From positions 62,001 to 126,000 of the forward strand of contig OX442321.1 of assembly GCA_949358305.1 (NCBI GenBank): 64,000 bases of DNA, in the 5' to 3' direction. Numbering within the stretch: position 1 is the first letter of the stretch; each line of letters opens with the position of its first letter. The notes below the pieces were generated by a model. That model saw only the letters and a program-made list of their open reading frames with translations, did no database searches and had not been told where the DNA came from. The DNA comes from Strigamia acuminata. Its lineage: Eukaryota; Arthropoda; Chilopoda; Geophilomorpha; Linotaeniidae. A program made the position numbers and the translations under genes. Below are positions 1 to 9,710 of this stretch, one piece after another.

Positions 1-320
1 ACGAATCCGTTCTGACTGCTACCGTACGGATCTGTGGTAGCGAATAAACGTTTAGCAACACGTTGAAGAAATAAAGAGAGAAACGTGGAGAAATTACCAA
101 TTTGAGATGGCGGATGGTGATAAGGCGCAGCCTTGGACATGGGTTGACCGTAATTCGGTTGAAGTTGCTGCGTGTCGAATCCCGCCTGAAGTGGCGGCTG
201 CTGAGGCTGAGACTGAGGCAGAGACTGAGGCTGAGGCTGAGGCTGAGGCGGCTGCGGTCCCGCACCAGGCTGTGGCATTAAATACGTTTGGACGTGGGTA
301 TTCATCAACTGCGGGTTCAT
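1..320 (-). CDS. 5' end of an unidentified Pro/Gln-rich protein gene (partial, runs off the left edge)
   Basis: On the minus strand an ATG at 320 opens an exon (98..320) rich in Pro and Gln, with a run of PQ repeats around residues 16-38. It splices through a 66-base GT-AG intron (32..97) into a second exon (1..31) that continues off the window. Reading frame is kept across the junction. The visible 84 or so residues are low complexity and have no recognisable domain, so I do not name the gene; such N-termini are common in transcription cofactors and vesicle-coat proteins. A plus-strand open frame over the same bases is only the antisense of the PQ repeats. Confidence 0.6.
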   Translation of the reverse strand, partial: MNPQLMNTHVQTYLMPQPGAGPQPPQPQPQPQSLPQSQPQQPPLQAGFDTQQLQPNYGQPMSKAAPYHHPPSQIGNFSTFLSLFLQRVAKRLFATTDPYGSSQNGF

Positions 321-805
321 GGTGTCCGTTGTTCCTCGTACCGCCAAATTATTCGCACAAGTTGAATTCGCAAATCTTCTCCGATGTTTGTAAATACTAG
401 ATCAAGTTAACTAACGTCAACACGAATCAAACTCGGAGAGTGTAAAATGACTGTGCCACGTCAATGATGAGTGCGCATGCGCGCTAATACTCCCGACAGG
501 TGGCGCCGAGACACGCGAGGTTTTCGAGAGAAATTTTTATTAAAACAAATGAAATGAGGCATAGTGAGATATATATGTGTATATATATAAATAAATAAAA
601 ACGATATTTATACATAATGATCAAAAATTAAACGTGCAATGAATCGAAGCACAACTAAGTCGGGGAAAAAGAAGAAAAAAGGAAAAAAGACGAAAAAGGA
701 AAAGGAAAAGGAAAAGAAAAGGAAAAGGGGAAAGAAAAAGAAAAAAAAAAAAGAAAAAGAAGAGAAAGGAAATAAAAAGGAAAAACAGAAAAATGTGTGG
801 AGTCA
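321..805. other. Intergenic: upstream flank of the left-edge gene and 3' flank of SIRT1
   Basis: AT-rich sequence with a purine-rich low-complexity tract (about 655-790) that would be the SIRT1 3' UTR on the minus strand. It holds several TTTATT strings, which read AATAAA on the minus strand and could be SIRT1 poly(A) signals. A GC-richer stretch near 470-520 could be promoter of the left-edge gene. No coding sequence seen. Confidence 0.5.
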
Positions 806-3105
806 TCATAAATGCTGGTCGTCGCGTAAATCACCCACTCCGCTGTCCTCGCCGCTCGCACTCGCGTCGGTCTGATCGATTTCCGTTCTAGAAACGCAGC
901 AATTCTTCTCGGCGGTCTCTGCAGCAGCGACAATCTCCGCACCGTTGAATAAGTAGCAGTTTGGAGGACTGAACACGTACGACCCGGCTAGAACATGTAA
1001 ATGAAATCAAAGTCCGATCGGAATTAATTAATTAATTACTTCTATATTATATATACCCGGTATGTTACACGAAATGTTCTTAGATCTGAACATGTCGACG
1101 TGTTCCTCGCAAGCAACGTCGCTCGATTCGAAATTGTGCAAATGTTTCAACTCCTCCGACGTCTTGTCCGGACTCGCGGGACTAACAGCCGCGCCATCCG
1201 ACGATGACTTCTTCGTCAACGCGTCGATGGGAATTTCGGCGATTTGATGCAACTTGTCGTTCCGCGCGATCTGGTTCCACCCGGCGCCGAGTCTTTTGAA
1301 AACAATTTCATTATTTTGCTTCAATTAAATGAAATCAAATATTTACTGACCGAAGACAAATTTCGTTGATGATCACGTCGCAGTCGCCGAGCAATTCCAC
1401 GTCGAACGTGACGTGCTTGAGCGGTTCCCGATTGATCAGTATTTGCGGCACGTCCACGGAAACCGAATCTAATGGACGAACGAACAAAGCGAGTCATTTT
1501 AATTGTTTTTAAAATTTTTCCTTTTCATTATTACGTGGGATGAGCGCGACCGGACGAACTTTGAGCGACGAACCGATCACGATCAACAGATCGCACTCGT
1601 CCTTATCCTGCGCCATAGTGCTGTGAAACTCGTCGGCCAGACCTTCGCCAAAAAACACAATGTCGGGTTTCATCACGGCCATCATCACGCCGTCATCGCT
1701 CGAATCTCCGCATTTCGGACACTTGGGAATATTCTGCTTGAAAATGTCGTCTTTGATCGCGTGCGAATCCACTTTGAAGCAACATTTCGTGCACGTCGCG
1801 GTCGCGAACGAACCTAGGTAAGGAGAACGTTTTAGAGTGAAAAAATAAATAAACAAAAGTAAATGTGCATTTACCGTGGCACTGAATGACCCTTTCGATG
1901 TCGGCGATCTGCTCGAGAGTATCGATATTTTGAGAATAATTGCGCAACAACTTGCCGTGTTTTTCCAAAAGTTTGATGAACCTGTGACTGAGCGACGGGT
2001 CGAATTGTCCCGGATAAATTTCCTGCCATCATTGAAATCATTAAAATCATTGTACTCGAATTCGTCCAAACATTTCGTTAATCGGTAGATTTGGTACCTT
2101 GGCAAACTTGTAAAACGGGCGCGGATCTTTTCTGAAATAATGAATATCGAACATGGCTTGCGGATCGGGTAGATCGGGAAAATCTTTGGCCAAACGCGCA
2201 TAAATTCCGTCTCTCGAGCGAAAATCCGGAATTCCGCACGAAACCGACACCTTGAAAAACAATTGCAAATCATTTAATTAAAATGTAAATGTAAATGTAA
2301 TTGTAATTGTAATTAACCCCCGCTCCAGTGAGCACAATGATTTTCTCTTTGGTCCTCAACAGTTCGATCACGTCGTCCAGAGTATTGATGTTTGACAATT
2401 TCTTTCGGCGCGGCGGCTCCGTTAAAATGTCGCAAACGATTTTCCACAACGTAATGTCGTCCAAATCGGCCGGAATGCTGGCGTCCAACGGCACGAGATC
2501 TTGCAACAGACTGCGCGGGTTCATGCCCAACTCCATTTGCTTTTGCGCCCACGAAAAAGCACCTTTTTGCAAAAAGAACAAAGTTTCAATCGAAGTAGGT
2601 ATTAATTAATAAAATGTTGTTGTTTCTCACCCGTAATCGGTTTCCATTCCAAGCCGCTAATGTTGGACAGATCGCTCAGGCCCGACAAATTGCTAACGGT
2701 GGAAGCGACGTCATCCTCATCATCGGCGTTCGAACTGTCGTTCAATCGTTCGCAGTCGAGCGAATCATCTGAAACGAAAACATTGGCACGTGTAAGTTAA
2801 GTGACTATAAAAAATCGTCTACTACTACTACTACTACTACTACAACTACTACCGAAAAGCGAGTTCGGAGAAGCCAGGTCCGGCTGTTTCTCCATCATCC
2901 GCAATTCGTATCTGATCGCGGAAGCCTCGCTCGCCGAGTCGACATCGATTCTGGCGCGTTTCGCCGGAGAAAAATCGCAAACATCCTCGACCAGCTCCTC
3001 CATCTTTGCGCGACTCGGACGCCCCAACCGACTCGACCCGACCGATCCTCGACTGACGTCACGCCCTAACGTCCAACGTCCAACTTCGCCGTCTGGCGAC
3101 CACAT
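806..3105 (-). CDS. SIRT1: SIRT1-type NAD-dependent protein deacetylase
   Basis: Class I sirtuin that removes acetyl groups from histones and transcription factors using NAD. Nine exons: 2853..3105, 2631..2768, 2318..2562, 2098..2250, 1875..2022, 1535..1813, 1351..1468, 1057..1292, 806..987; phases close, giving 583 aa from the first Met, or 549 aa from the Met at residue 35, which may be the true start. Visible hallmarks: the NAD-binding GAGVSVSCGIPDFRS segment, NYSQNIDTLE, the catalytic His in QCHG, two zinc Cys pairs (CTKC and CPKC), and IGSSLKVRPVALIP. The last exon has YVFSPPNCYLFNGAE, matching the C-terminal regulatory segment (ESA) of vertebrate SIRT1, which rules out SIRT2/3. It is shorter than vertebrate SIRT1 (about 750 aa) in the N-terminus. 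Confidence 0.95.
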
Positions 3106-3345
3106 CCATCAAAACGCTTTTGCGCTTTAGCACGAGGAGGCAAAATTTGAATTTGACATTCTCTTCATCAAGAAAAGTCCTCTTGTAACAACTTCCTCTT
3201 TTCCTTCCTTCCTTCCTTCATTTATATAATTACATTTTATATCATTTATATAATTACTATTTTCTTTAGGCGCTCAATCGCATCTTCATGTTTATGTTTT
3301 CTAGTAAAAAGAAATAGGGAGATTTTTCAAATGTCATCGAAGGGG
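3106..3345. other. SIRT1 upstream region
   Basis: 240 bases between the SIRT1 start and the first arm of the duplicated doublesex unit. It holds a CTTCC repeat and AT-rich sequence. It must contain the SIRT1 promoter, but no TATA box or clear motif is visible. Confidence 0.4.
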
Positions 3346-4410
3346 CTTAATGGGCGAACCATGTTGCGCAGATTTGTTGCGCTGACAGCCGCGTCCGCTA
3401 GGAATTGGCTACTAAGTGCTGCTGCTGCAGAATGGTAATAACATTGAGTTGATGCACAAACTCGACGATACATTTGCAGTTTGTGCGTCTTTTGTAGGGG
3501 CATTCAGCGAAAAGCAATAAATAAATCAGAGGTTGCACTCGGGAGGGACAGGGACAGGGCAGGGGCACGGCACAGGGTAGGAAATGCAAAGAAAAATAAA
3601 CACAAAATAATTGATTAAAACGGAGGAAAAAATTAACATTGGGCAAAAATAGCGAGTTCTGCGAGCTTATGGATCGCCCCTTGGAGCTCATTTTCGTTTT
3701 TCACTTTTTAAACGTTATTCTCGGGAGAAATAAATTCGCTCGATGATTGTGATCGAGGTGAATAGGCTTTTATTCCTCGCATTATCCGTCGCACCGAGTA
3801 ACTAACCCATTTTAGCCCATTTTATCAAGCATTTCCTTCCGTCAGGTAGATCTGGACAATCGCGCATCTTACTACTTCAATATCCAAAGTATAAAAGTAT
3901 TTGTAATGTCCACTGGAGCACGTAGGAACATGGATAGTTCCTTCCTTTCCTTCCCATATCGTCTGCGAGTGCCCTGCAATTGGAGTCCGTTTATTTGTGC
4001 AAATCAGAAATACAATAGCAGAGAACAGTAGCAGTAGTTTGTATTTAAAATAAAAATACAACTTTAGTTAAGTGTATGTTCAGTTTAAATAATTGTAATA
4101 AATATATTATAAATATATAATCGTAGTTACAAATAAATGATTACCGTAGTATAGTTTAATTTAATAAATAGGACAGAAAATGATGTCATTTTTGTTTTAA
4201 AATTGAAGTAAAACAAAATATTTTAATTTTGAAATGCAGCTTCTGTACTGTTTCTTCTATTTTTTTATCATCGTTCATTTTTGTATTTGAACGCCAACTG
4301 TGCTAACAATAAATAAATAAACAAAGTGAAATTCTTTATTATTGAAATAAATAATTTGACAAATCACACTCATTCACACGGTTTCAAAAACCAAACAATT
4401 TGCATATTCG
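3346..4410 (+). repeat. Left arm of the decayed doublesex unit
   Basis: Direct repeat of 14392..15335. The start (GGCTTAATGGGCGAA, then GCGCTGACAGCC, then AGGAATTGGCTAC) matches 14393-14480, and 3715-3790 (AAATTCGCTCGATGATTGT, CTTTTATTCCTCG) matches 15100-15190. The end, 4331-4410 (ATTCTTTATTA, CAATTTGC, TCGTCGTCTCGTA), matches 15255-15350. About 500 bases between 3790 and 4330 have no counterpart in the right copy and look inserted. The arm is also related in inverted orientation to 9150..9452. Confidence 0.7.
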
Positions 4411-4706
4411 TCGTCTCGTATAAATGAAGACATTCCCCCCCCCCCCCTACAATTTAAATACGAAGACTATTCCTGAGAAAGAGGGATTAAATATTGCGCG
4501 CGCGCATCCAGTGATAAGTGTTGGCGTGTCGTGGCAACATCGGGCATCCGAAAGCGTCTGCCATTGGTCGTTGAAATTTTATGGCATTTACACGCCAGCT
4601 TACATGCACATTTTCAGTTTTGCCCCGCGTCGATCGACAACCCTTTTTCCTTCAACTTCGAGCGTTCTTTCAGGTAAAATGTTTTCATCGCAGCCTGGCC
4701 TCCGAA

Positions 4707-4930
4707 CAGGGCCGGATTTACGCACAAGCAAAACAAACGGTTGCTTAGGGCCCCCGGAAAAGAATCCGCATTTCCGAAAAAAAATCCACATTTCTGATAA
4801 ATATCCGAAAAAAATCTGCATTTCCAATAATAACATGTATATTTTTTTTAGACTTTTTAAATTTTTTTTTGGGAAGCAGAGTCCCCAAAAAAAATTTTGC
4901 TCGGGGCCGCAAGACTTAAATCCGGCCCTG
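4707..4930. mobile_element. 224-bp hAT-type MITE inserted in the pseudogene leader
   Basis: Terminal inverted repeats CAGGGCCGGATTTA and TAAATCCGGCCCTG. It is flanked by an 8-base target duplication, CCTCCGAA (4699-4706) and CCTGCGAA (4931-4938), with one mismatch. The intact paralogue at 15672-15690 has the unbroken site CCTCCGAATCC, which confirms the insertion. Eight-base duplications and CAGGG ends are typical of hAT transposons. There is no coding capacity. Confidence 0.9.
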
Positions 4931-5082
4931 CCTGCGAATCCGCAACGATGGCAGCGTTGAGCAACAGTAGCCACAGCGGCGGCAGCTTGGGCGCAAGCGG
5001 CGCAGGCGACGCTAGGAGACAGTCGATCTGCTTCCGATGCAAGAATCACGGGCTAACCTTGAACTGTCGATCTTCAACATAA

Positions 5083-6075
5083 AGCACAAACGAGCGGAGA
5101 AAAAAAAGAAAAAAGCAAACAATCAACAATACGGTACAAAGAGTGAGGGGCATCGAAAGCAGGGGTGCAAGGGGTGCGCGGCAGGGCCTGGGTTCCAGGG
5201 ACCTGCCCAGTGGGCAGAAGGGTAGCGTATGAGACTTTGCACCGCGGTTCCTGAAGAGAGTCGTGAGTGAATGAGTGTTAATTGTGAGAAGTAGTAAATA
5301 AATGAAACGTTAACGACTTCGATCACGAGTTTCAGTCGCTGCTGCTAATGATGGTGTAATACTCAACTCACCCACTATACTCTTTCTTTATACTCTTTCT
5401 TTTCCCCCCAAATTTTGGAAAATGTTGAAACATTTTTTTCTTCACCAATCGATCGTCCAATGGTGTTTCGACAATCATTTCTTATTCTTCCAATGAGGAG
5501 TTTGCTTTCATGCCCCCATCGGCTTCTTATTCCAACAGCGGACAATCAACTTGTTCAAATTAAATGTCTTATTTACAAATAACTTTAAACTTATTTAAGT
5601 TTTGTCGGTGAAAACCTCGATCGCCTCGTTAATAGAAAATAAAAATTGCTTAATTCTATAGAAAGTGCACACATACACACACGATGTACAGTAGAACCTC
5701 GACTATCCGAACTAATTGGGGATGGGGACATGACATGGGTGCTCATAAAACTGAATTGTTCGCATAATCGAACATTAGGTTTATACATACAAAAACCAAT
5801 CATCAAAATCTAACCACCTGATTGAAATGAAGGGAGGGAGGGATTCGAACAATACAACAGCAACTAAAATGCAAAATGTTTTCTAATAATAAAAAAATTA
5901 AAATATTATAAATTTAACAAAAAACATTGTTTGGTAAAAGCATGCGTTTCGTGATTCTTACAAGTTTTACAACCCAGAACGAACATTTTATTACTGCTCT
6001 TAAATTGTAGCTCGAGGGGGGCAAAAACTGTCTCGAACTTAAACCCGTCTATAAAAAAAACTCAGACTCACTATA
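5083..6075. repeat. Shuffled fragments of the doublesex unit plus a pogo-like end
   Basis: No gene. 5290-5560 resembles 19080-19390 (AGTAGTAAATAAAT, AACGACT-CGATCACG, ATCGATCGTCCAATGG). 5935-6025 resembles 20838-20930 (TCTTACAAGTTTTACAACC, AGAACGAA-ATTTTAT). At 5689 a CAGTAGAACCTCGACTATCCG string after TA looks like one end of a Tigger/pogo-type MITE; I could not find its partner end. Confidence 0.55.
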
Positions 6076-6499
6076 AGAGACACACCACTAACAACAGTTC
6101 CTATTGGCTGAGCCCACCGGAAACTGTGGCCGAGCCTATTTACTCCTTACTGCTGCCTGTATTATTCTACCAGGAAAAGTAGGTTTGTTGTGATTTTTAT
6201 TACTTTGATTATTTTCGGTATTTGAAATGATGTAAATTGACTTATATGTAGTAATAAAATATTGTAAAAAGTCTGGAAGCAATGTTTTATGTTTTAACTT
6301 CAAAATACATGATTGTTTAGTTCGTTAAATTTATCGGTTGCTTTCTCCAGCTGGTTGTTTTAAAATGTATTATTGATTGTTATGTCTGGACACAAAATGG
6401 CTTCCCGTAACTCAAGCTTTTGTATTTTGGCCTACTTTTATGTAGCCCTACACCAGTGAATAGGCGGCCAATAGGAACTGTTGTTAGTGGTGTGTCTCT
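6076..6499. mobile_element. 424-bp element with long terminal inverted repeats
   Basis: The left end AGAGACACACCACTAACAAC continues CAGTTCCTATTGGC and is mirrored exactly in inverse complement at 6465-6499, giving about 35 bases of near-perfect terminal inverted repeat. There is no open reading frame. The flanks (CTATA / TATAG) do not show an obvious target-site duplication, so the superfamily is uncertain. Confidence 0.8.
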
Positions 6500-6869
6500 T
6501 GAGTATAGTCGAACAATTAGAAATTAACATTGTGAAATTTTCAAACGCAACCCTAAAAATACAAATCAAACATTCAGTTTAAGAAGCTCTGGACTGTGTG
6601 TACTATCAACTTTTGATTTCACTCAATTCGATTCAATTCTATTTGAAAGGGTAGAGCAAATAACATATCCTCCTCAGGAACACCCAAACTCATCCGTCCG
6701 CCAGCAACCGACAAAGGAACAAGTGTAAGCCTATTCAGTCCGTTTGAGAAAATCATCCAAACAGTCGGACAAATTTTCGGCCACTTACTCAGGCGCCCTT
6801 GCTCCTCTCCTCGTCATTTTAAAAACAACAACTTTACACTAACGAATGTCCATTTCTACATCATCAAAG

Positions 6870-7463
6870 GTATACAAATTCACAACAACGTTTTCTTAAA
6901 TGGTTTGCAGAAAGAGAGAAATATTTTCGAGTTTTGTCACTGGTGCCAACTCCACTGCCCAGTGCCCCCCCCCCCCCCTCCTAGAGCCGCGGCTCAGAAT
7001 GCCCGTTTTGAATAAGAGCCGCGGCTCTTACTAGAGAAAATACGGTATATCAATATCATATACAGATTTTCACTATTTTATGTATCAAATTGTCGAACAT
7101 TCTATTTATTAAAAAAAAAAAAAAAAAATCCATCTCAATGCGCACTTTCCAATTGATAATAATAAAGTGACATTAAATCACTTTTATATTACCGTTTTAT
7201 TTCGTACTTACAAGTTAGCTAATTTTCTAACTATTTTCGATTTTCAATAATTTTTCTTTAATTTTCAATATTTTTGCTTAATTCTTGATAAATTTATATA
7301 TATATTATATACAAAATAGTATATATAAAATATTTTATATTTACATTGCTTATAAATATTAATTACCTAATAAGCTTTACCTAATTAGCTTTCATTGTAA
7401 ACGATCAAATAGAGTAAAAATATAATTAAGCAGGTGCTGTCGTCGTAAACTGGACTAAAATTG
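6870..7463. other. Intergenic region upstream of the knottin gene
   Basis: AT-rich, with a poly-C tract at 6966-6979 followed by a near-palindrome. The block GAGCCGCGGCTC occurs twice, at about 6984 and 7018, and the pair is framed by CTAG. The rest has homopolymer runs of A and no coding sequence. Confidence 0.5.
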
Positions 7464-7471
7464 TATATAAG
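7464..7471 (+). promoter_or_regulatory. TATA box of the knottin gene
   Basis: TATATAAG lies 78 bases before the ATG at 7542. With start about 30 bases downstream, the leader would be about 50 bases. TATA boxes are typical of strongly and tissue-specifically expressed secreted-peptide genes. Nothing similar is seen before the housekeeping genes here. Confidence 0.6.
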
Positions 7472-7541
7472 CTCATGCAATTTGACAGCTAAAACCAAAG
7501 AAAATTGAAATCTCGCAAACCATCAACATCCAGCTCTGAAA

Positions 7542-7783
7542 ATGAAAGCAACCATTTTGACTTTGCTGTTTTTATTCCTCGCTGTGTCAGTCATCATACT
7601 GTAAGTATAAGCATTTCTAGACATTGAACAAAACTCAATAATCATTTTCTTTAAAGTGTGGCCAATGCTGACGACGAGTGTAAACAAACGGGAGGCCCAT
7701 GCCAAAACGGAAAAGAAGAGCAATGCTGCGAAGGCATGAAGTGCAAGAGAAGAAGGAGTGGGAAAGGGTATACGTGCCAATAA
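7542..7783 (+). CDS. Small secreted cystine-knot (knottin, ICK-like) peptide
   Basis: Two exons, 7542..7600 and 7657..7783, give a 61-aa precursor. The first 24 or so residues are a hydrophobic signal peptide ending in an Ala-rich cleavage region; the intron falls inside it. The mature part of about 37 residues is basic and has six Cys spaced C-x6-C-x7-CC-x4-C-x10-C, the inhibitor-cystine-knot pattern found in arachnid venom-like peptides and in arthropod antimicrobial and antifungal peptides. No long acidic propeptide is present. A TATA box precedes it and AATAAA strings follow the stop. The target (ion channel, microbe or other) cannot be told from sequence. It sits inside the decayed doublesex unit and is itself intact. 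Confidence 0.85.
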
Positions 7784-9149
7784 TAAAAATAAAAATGTCA
7801 CCCGATACCGTAAATTGAAAATGTAACTCGACATTTCTCAAATTTTGTTCTCCATTAAAAAATAACCTTTCCCCAGCAATCTTGCTCGTTTATTCATTAC
7901 ACTTAACCCTATTTCACTACGGTTCGGCGGCGCCCTCACTTGTCAGATTTTTACCAAGTCAAATAGTAGTTGTGACGGGAAAATCTAGCATCATAAACAT
8001 TACGTCATGGTAATTTAACGCGCATTCAATTGTCGGCCATATTTCAGAATCCAATGTTTTTTTAATCTTATTTCGAATTCTTTCGAAATTGCGATTTCTT
8101 GTAATCGCGTTCTTGCTGTTTTATCCAACACATGTTTTCTTTTTAGAATCGACGGTATCATCCGTGTCTTCTAGGTGGACATGATTATGTCCCAGTCGGC
8201 TTAATTTTCAGCCTCCGATGATAAGATTTTAAAAGGTCTTACCGAGTGGTAAAATTAACTTTTTCACGACAATTTTCATTTCTTGCAAAATAAAATTAGA
8301 TTCAGATCTCGGATACAGATGATGTTATAACTAAATTTAGTTATAACTCAAACTGACATTCGACGCAAACTTTGTCAAAAGAAATATACTGAAAAATTAA
8401 GTTCTATTTTTTTCAGCTAATACTCGTAACTTAAATAACTTAAATAGCTTATCCGAATGTCTGATTCCTTTCAACCTGAACGTTTGGAAAAATAGACCGT
8501 TCAATCGCGCGTCCACTTCATTTGTAATGCGTCCAATGAGACAAATTCGCTTATTATTATTATTATTTATTGATCACTTCCATCGAGCAAAATGATAGGA
8601 AGTTTAAAGTTTTTGTCCATTTAGTATATGGTTATGAAGGTGCTTGTGGAGATGACGGCAGTGGAACAAGCAACGCAGTGGCGTAGCAAGGGGGGGGCGG
8701 TCTGCCCCGGGCACCACTTTTTCTGCGGCGGCATTTTTTTGGGAGCGGTAATTTTTGTGCAATTTTTGTAAAAAATTTGTGCGGCAAACTCGAGGACGGT
8801 CCCAGGCGCCCAAAGTTCTAGCTATAATAGGTCACTGCAGCAATGTTTCGTTTCCTTCCAGTTCTCGCGGTTTTTTCGCACCTCGTAACGCAACTTCGTT
8901 CTCATTAAAAACGCCAGACAATCGTGCGAAATTCTCGCCGTTAACTTTTGAGTCAGAGGAGGCGATTAATTGGACATTATATTCGCGATTTATCGCCAAT
9001 AGATGTCGGGACAAACTCAAACGACAGCCATCTTTAGTCCTTCCTTCCTTCCTTCCGTTTCGACCCGATGTATAATTTATTTATTCTAATTTTAAAATGG
9101 CTTAGGGGATGGCAGTTTCTTTCAAACACTTTATTGCCAAGTTTGAGGA
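7784..9149. other. Intergenic region, mostly repeat remnants
   Basis: No convincing gene. 8960-9060 (TTATCGCCAATAGATGTCGGGACA, CAGCCATCTTTAGTCC) matches 19625-19680 in the right unit in the same orientation. A small hAT-like MITE lies at 8676-8837. 7900-8670 is unique AT-rich sequence without coding signal. Confidence 0.5.
8676..8837. mobile_element. 162-bp hAT-like MITE (degenerate)
   Basis: The left end CAGTGGCGTAGCAAGG continues into GGGGCGGTCTGCCCCGGGC, a well-known style of hAT MITE end. The right end in inverse complement starts CAGTGACC and contains CTAGAAC and GGGCGCCTGGG. Flanks AAGCAACG (8668-8675) and CAGCAATG (8838-8845) agree at 6 of 8 positions, which fits an old 8-base target duplication. 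Confidence 0.65.
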
Positions 9150-9452
9150 TGATTAACTAGGCACGGGACCCATTCCGCAAAGCTTTATGGACACGCTTGA
9201 GGAGGAGGAAGGAACCCACCACCACCACCACCACCTCTGTTTCATTTTTATTGCGAATTTACTCTTCCCAGGAATTTCGACGCATAAAAACAAAATAACG
9301 ATTCAAACGAACAAGAATTAAATGAAGCGCATTTTATACGTATCAGTTTAGGCACTGGTTCGGTTGGATGTAAACGGACTTACTTATTATTCCAGCACTT
9401 AGCTTAAAGGTTCCTGATTAAACGCAGGTGGCAATCGGTTTAAAAGCCCATT
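9150..9452 (-). repeat. Right arm of the decayed doublesex unit (inverted orientation)
   Basis: Matches 19795..20195 in the same orientation (CCAAGTTTGAGG, TAGGCACGGG-CCCATT, TTTATGG-CACGCTT, TTTTTATTGCGAATTTACTCTTCCC, GAATTTCGACGCATAAAAAC). It is related in inverse complement to the left arm (for example AAATTCGCTC and CTTTTATTCCTC at 3733-3790). A (CCA)n tract interrupts it. Confidence 0.7.
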
Positions 9453-9710
9453 TCATTTGATCCGTCTTAATGGGTGAAATGAGCGTTGCCAATGCAAATT
9501 AGTCGTTGGCTTCAGCAATCGAACGGCTGAAAAAACACAAAATTCAAATTTTACACAATAAAAAAAAAATGCAATAAACTTTAGTAAGTGTACACAGAAC
9601 CTCGTCGATAGAATCACGATGGACAACGACGGAAAATTACGAAATGTACATATGTTACAATTAAATTAATTTTATTCAGAATTATCTTACAAAGATGAAA
9701 ATGTTGAGTT

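Larger units (their letters stand above)
4600..6869 (+). pseudogene. Decayed doublesex copy (DM exon and dimerisation exon remnants)
   Basis: A broken paralogue of the intact gene at 15693..17844. The 5' UTR intron and leader match the right copy (CTTTCAG/GTAAAA, CAGCCTGGCCTCCGAA) but the leader is split by a 224-base element. The ATG at 4948 starts a Gly/Ser-rich head and the first DM residues (CFRCKNHGL); homology then ends and a stop follows at 5082, so most zinc ligands are missing. The dimerisation exon survives as 6748..6869, ending LKNNNFTLTNVHF-like, but one base lost in the ATTTTAAAAACAAC stretch shifts its frame. No counterpart of the third exon is found. It cannot make a DM-domain transcription factor. 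Confidence 0.8.

Noticed and set aside
107-400. Plus-strand open frame with Ala/Glu repeats
   Set aside because: It is the antisense of a minus-strand exon whose PQ-rich frame continues through a good intron into a second exon.
655-942. Purine/pyrimidine-rich open frames on both strands
   Set aside because: Low-complexity GAAAAG tract; the true SIRT1 last exon (806..987) is in a different frame.
4600-5049. 149-codon minus-strand frame across the DM-exon remnant
   Set aside because: Spans the MITE and pseudogene antisense; no conserved features.
5123-5326. Short frames and a GGGCCTGGGTTCCAGGGACC string suggesting another hAT end
   Set aside because: No partner end or target duplication could be found, and the frames lack any domain.
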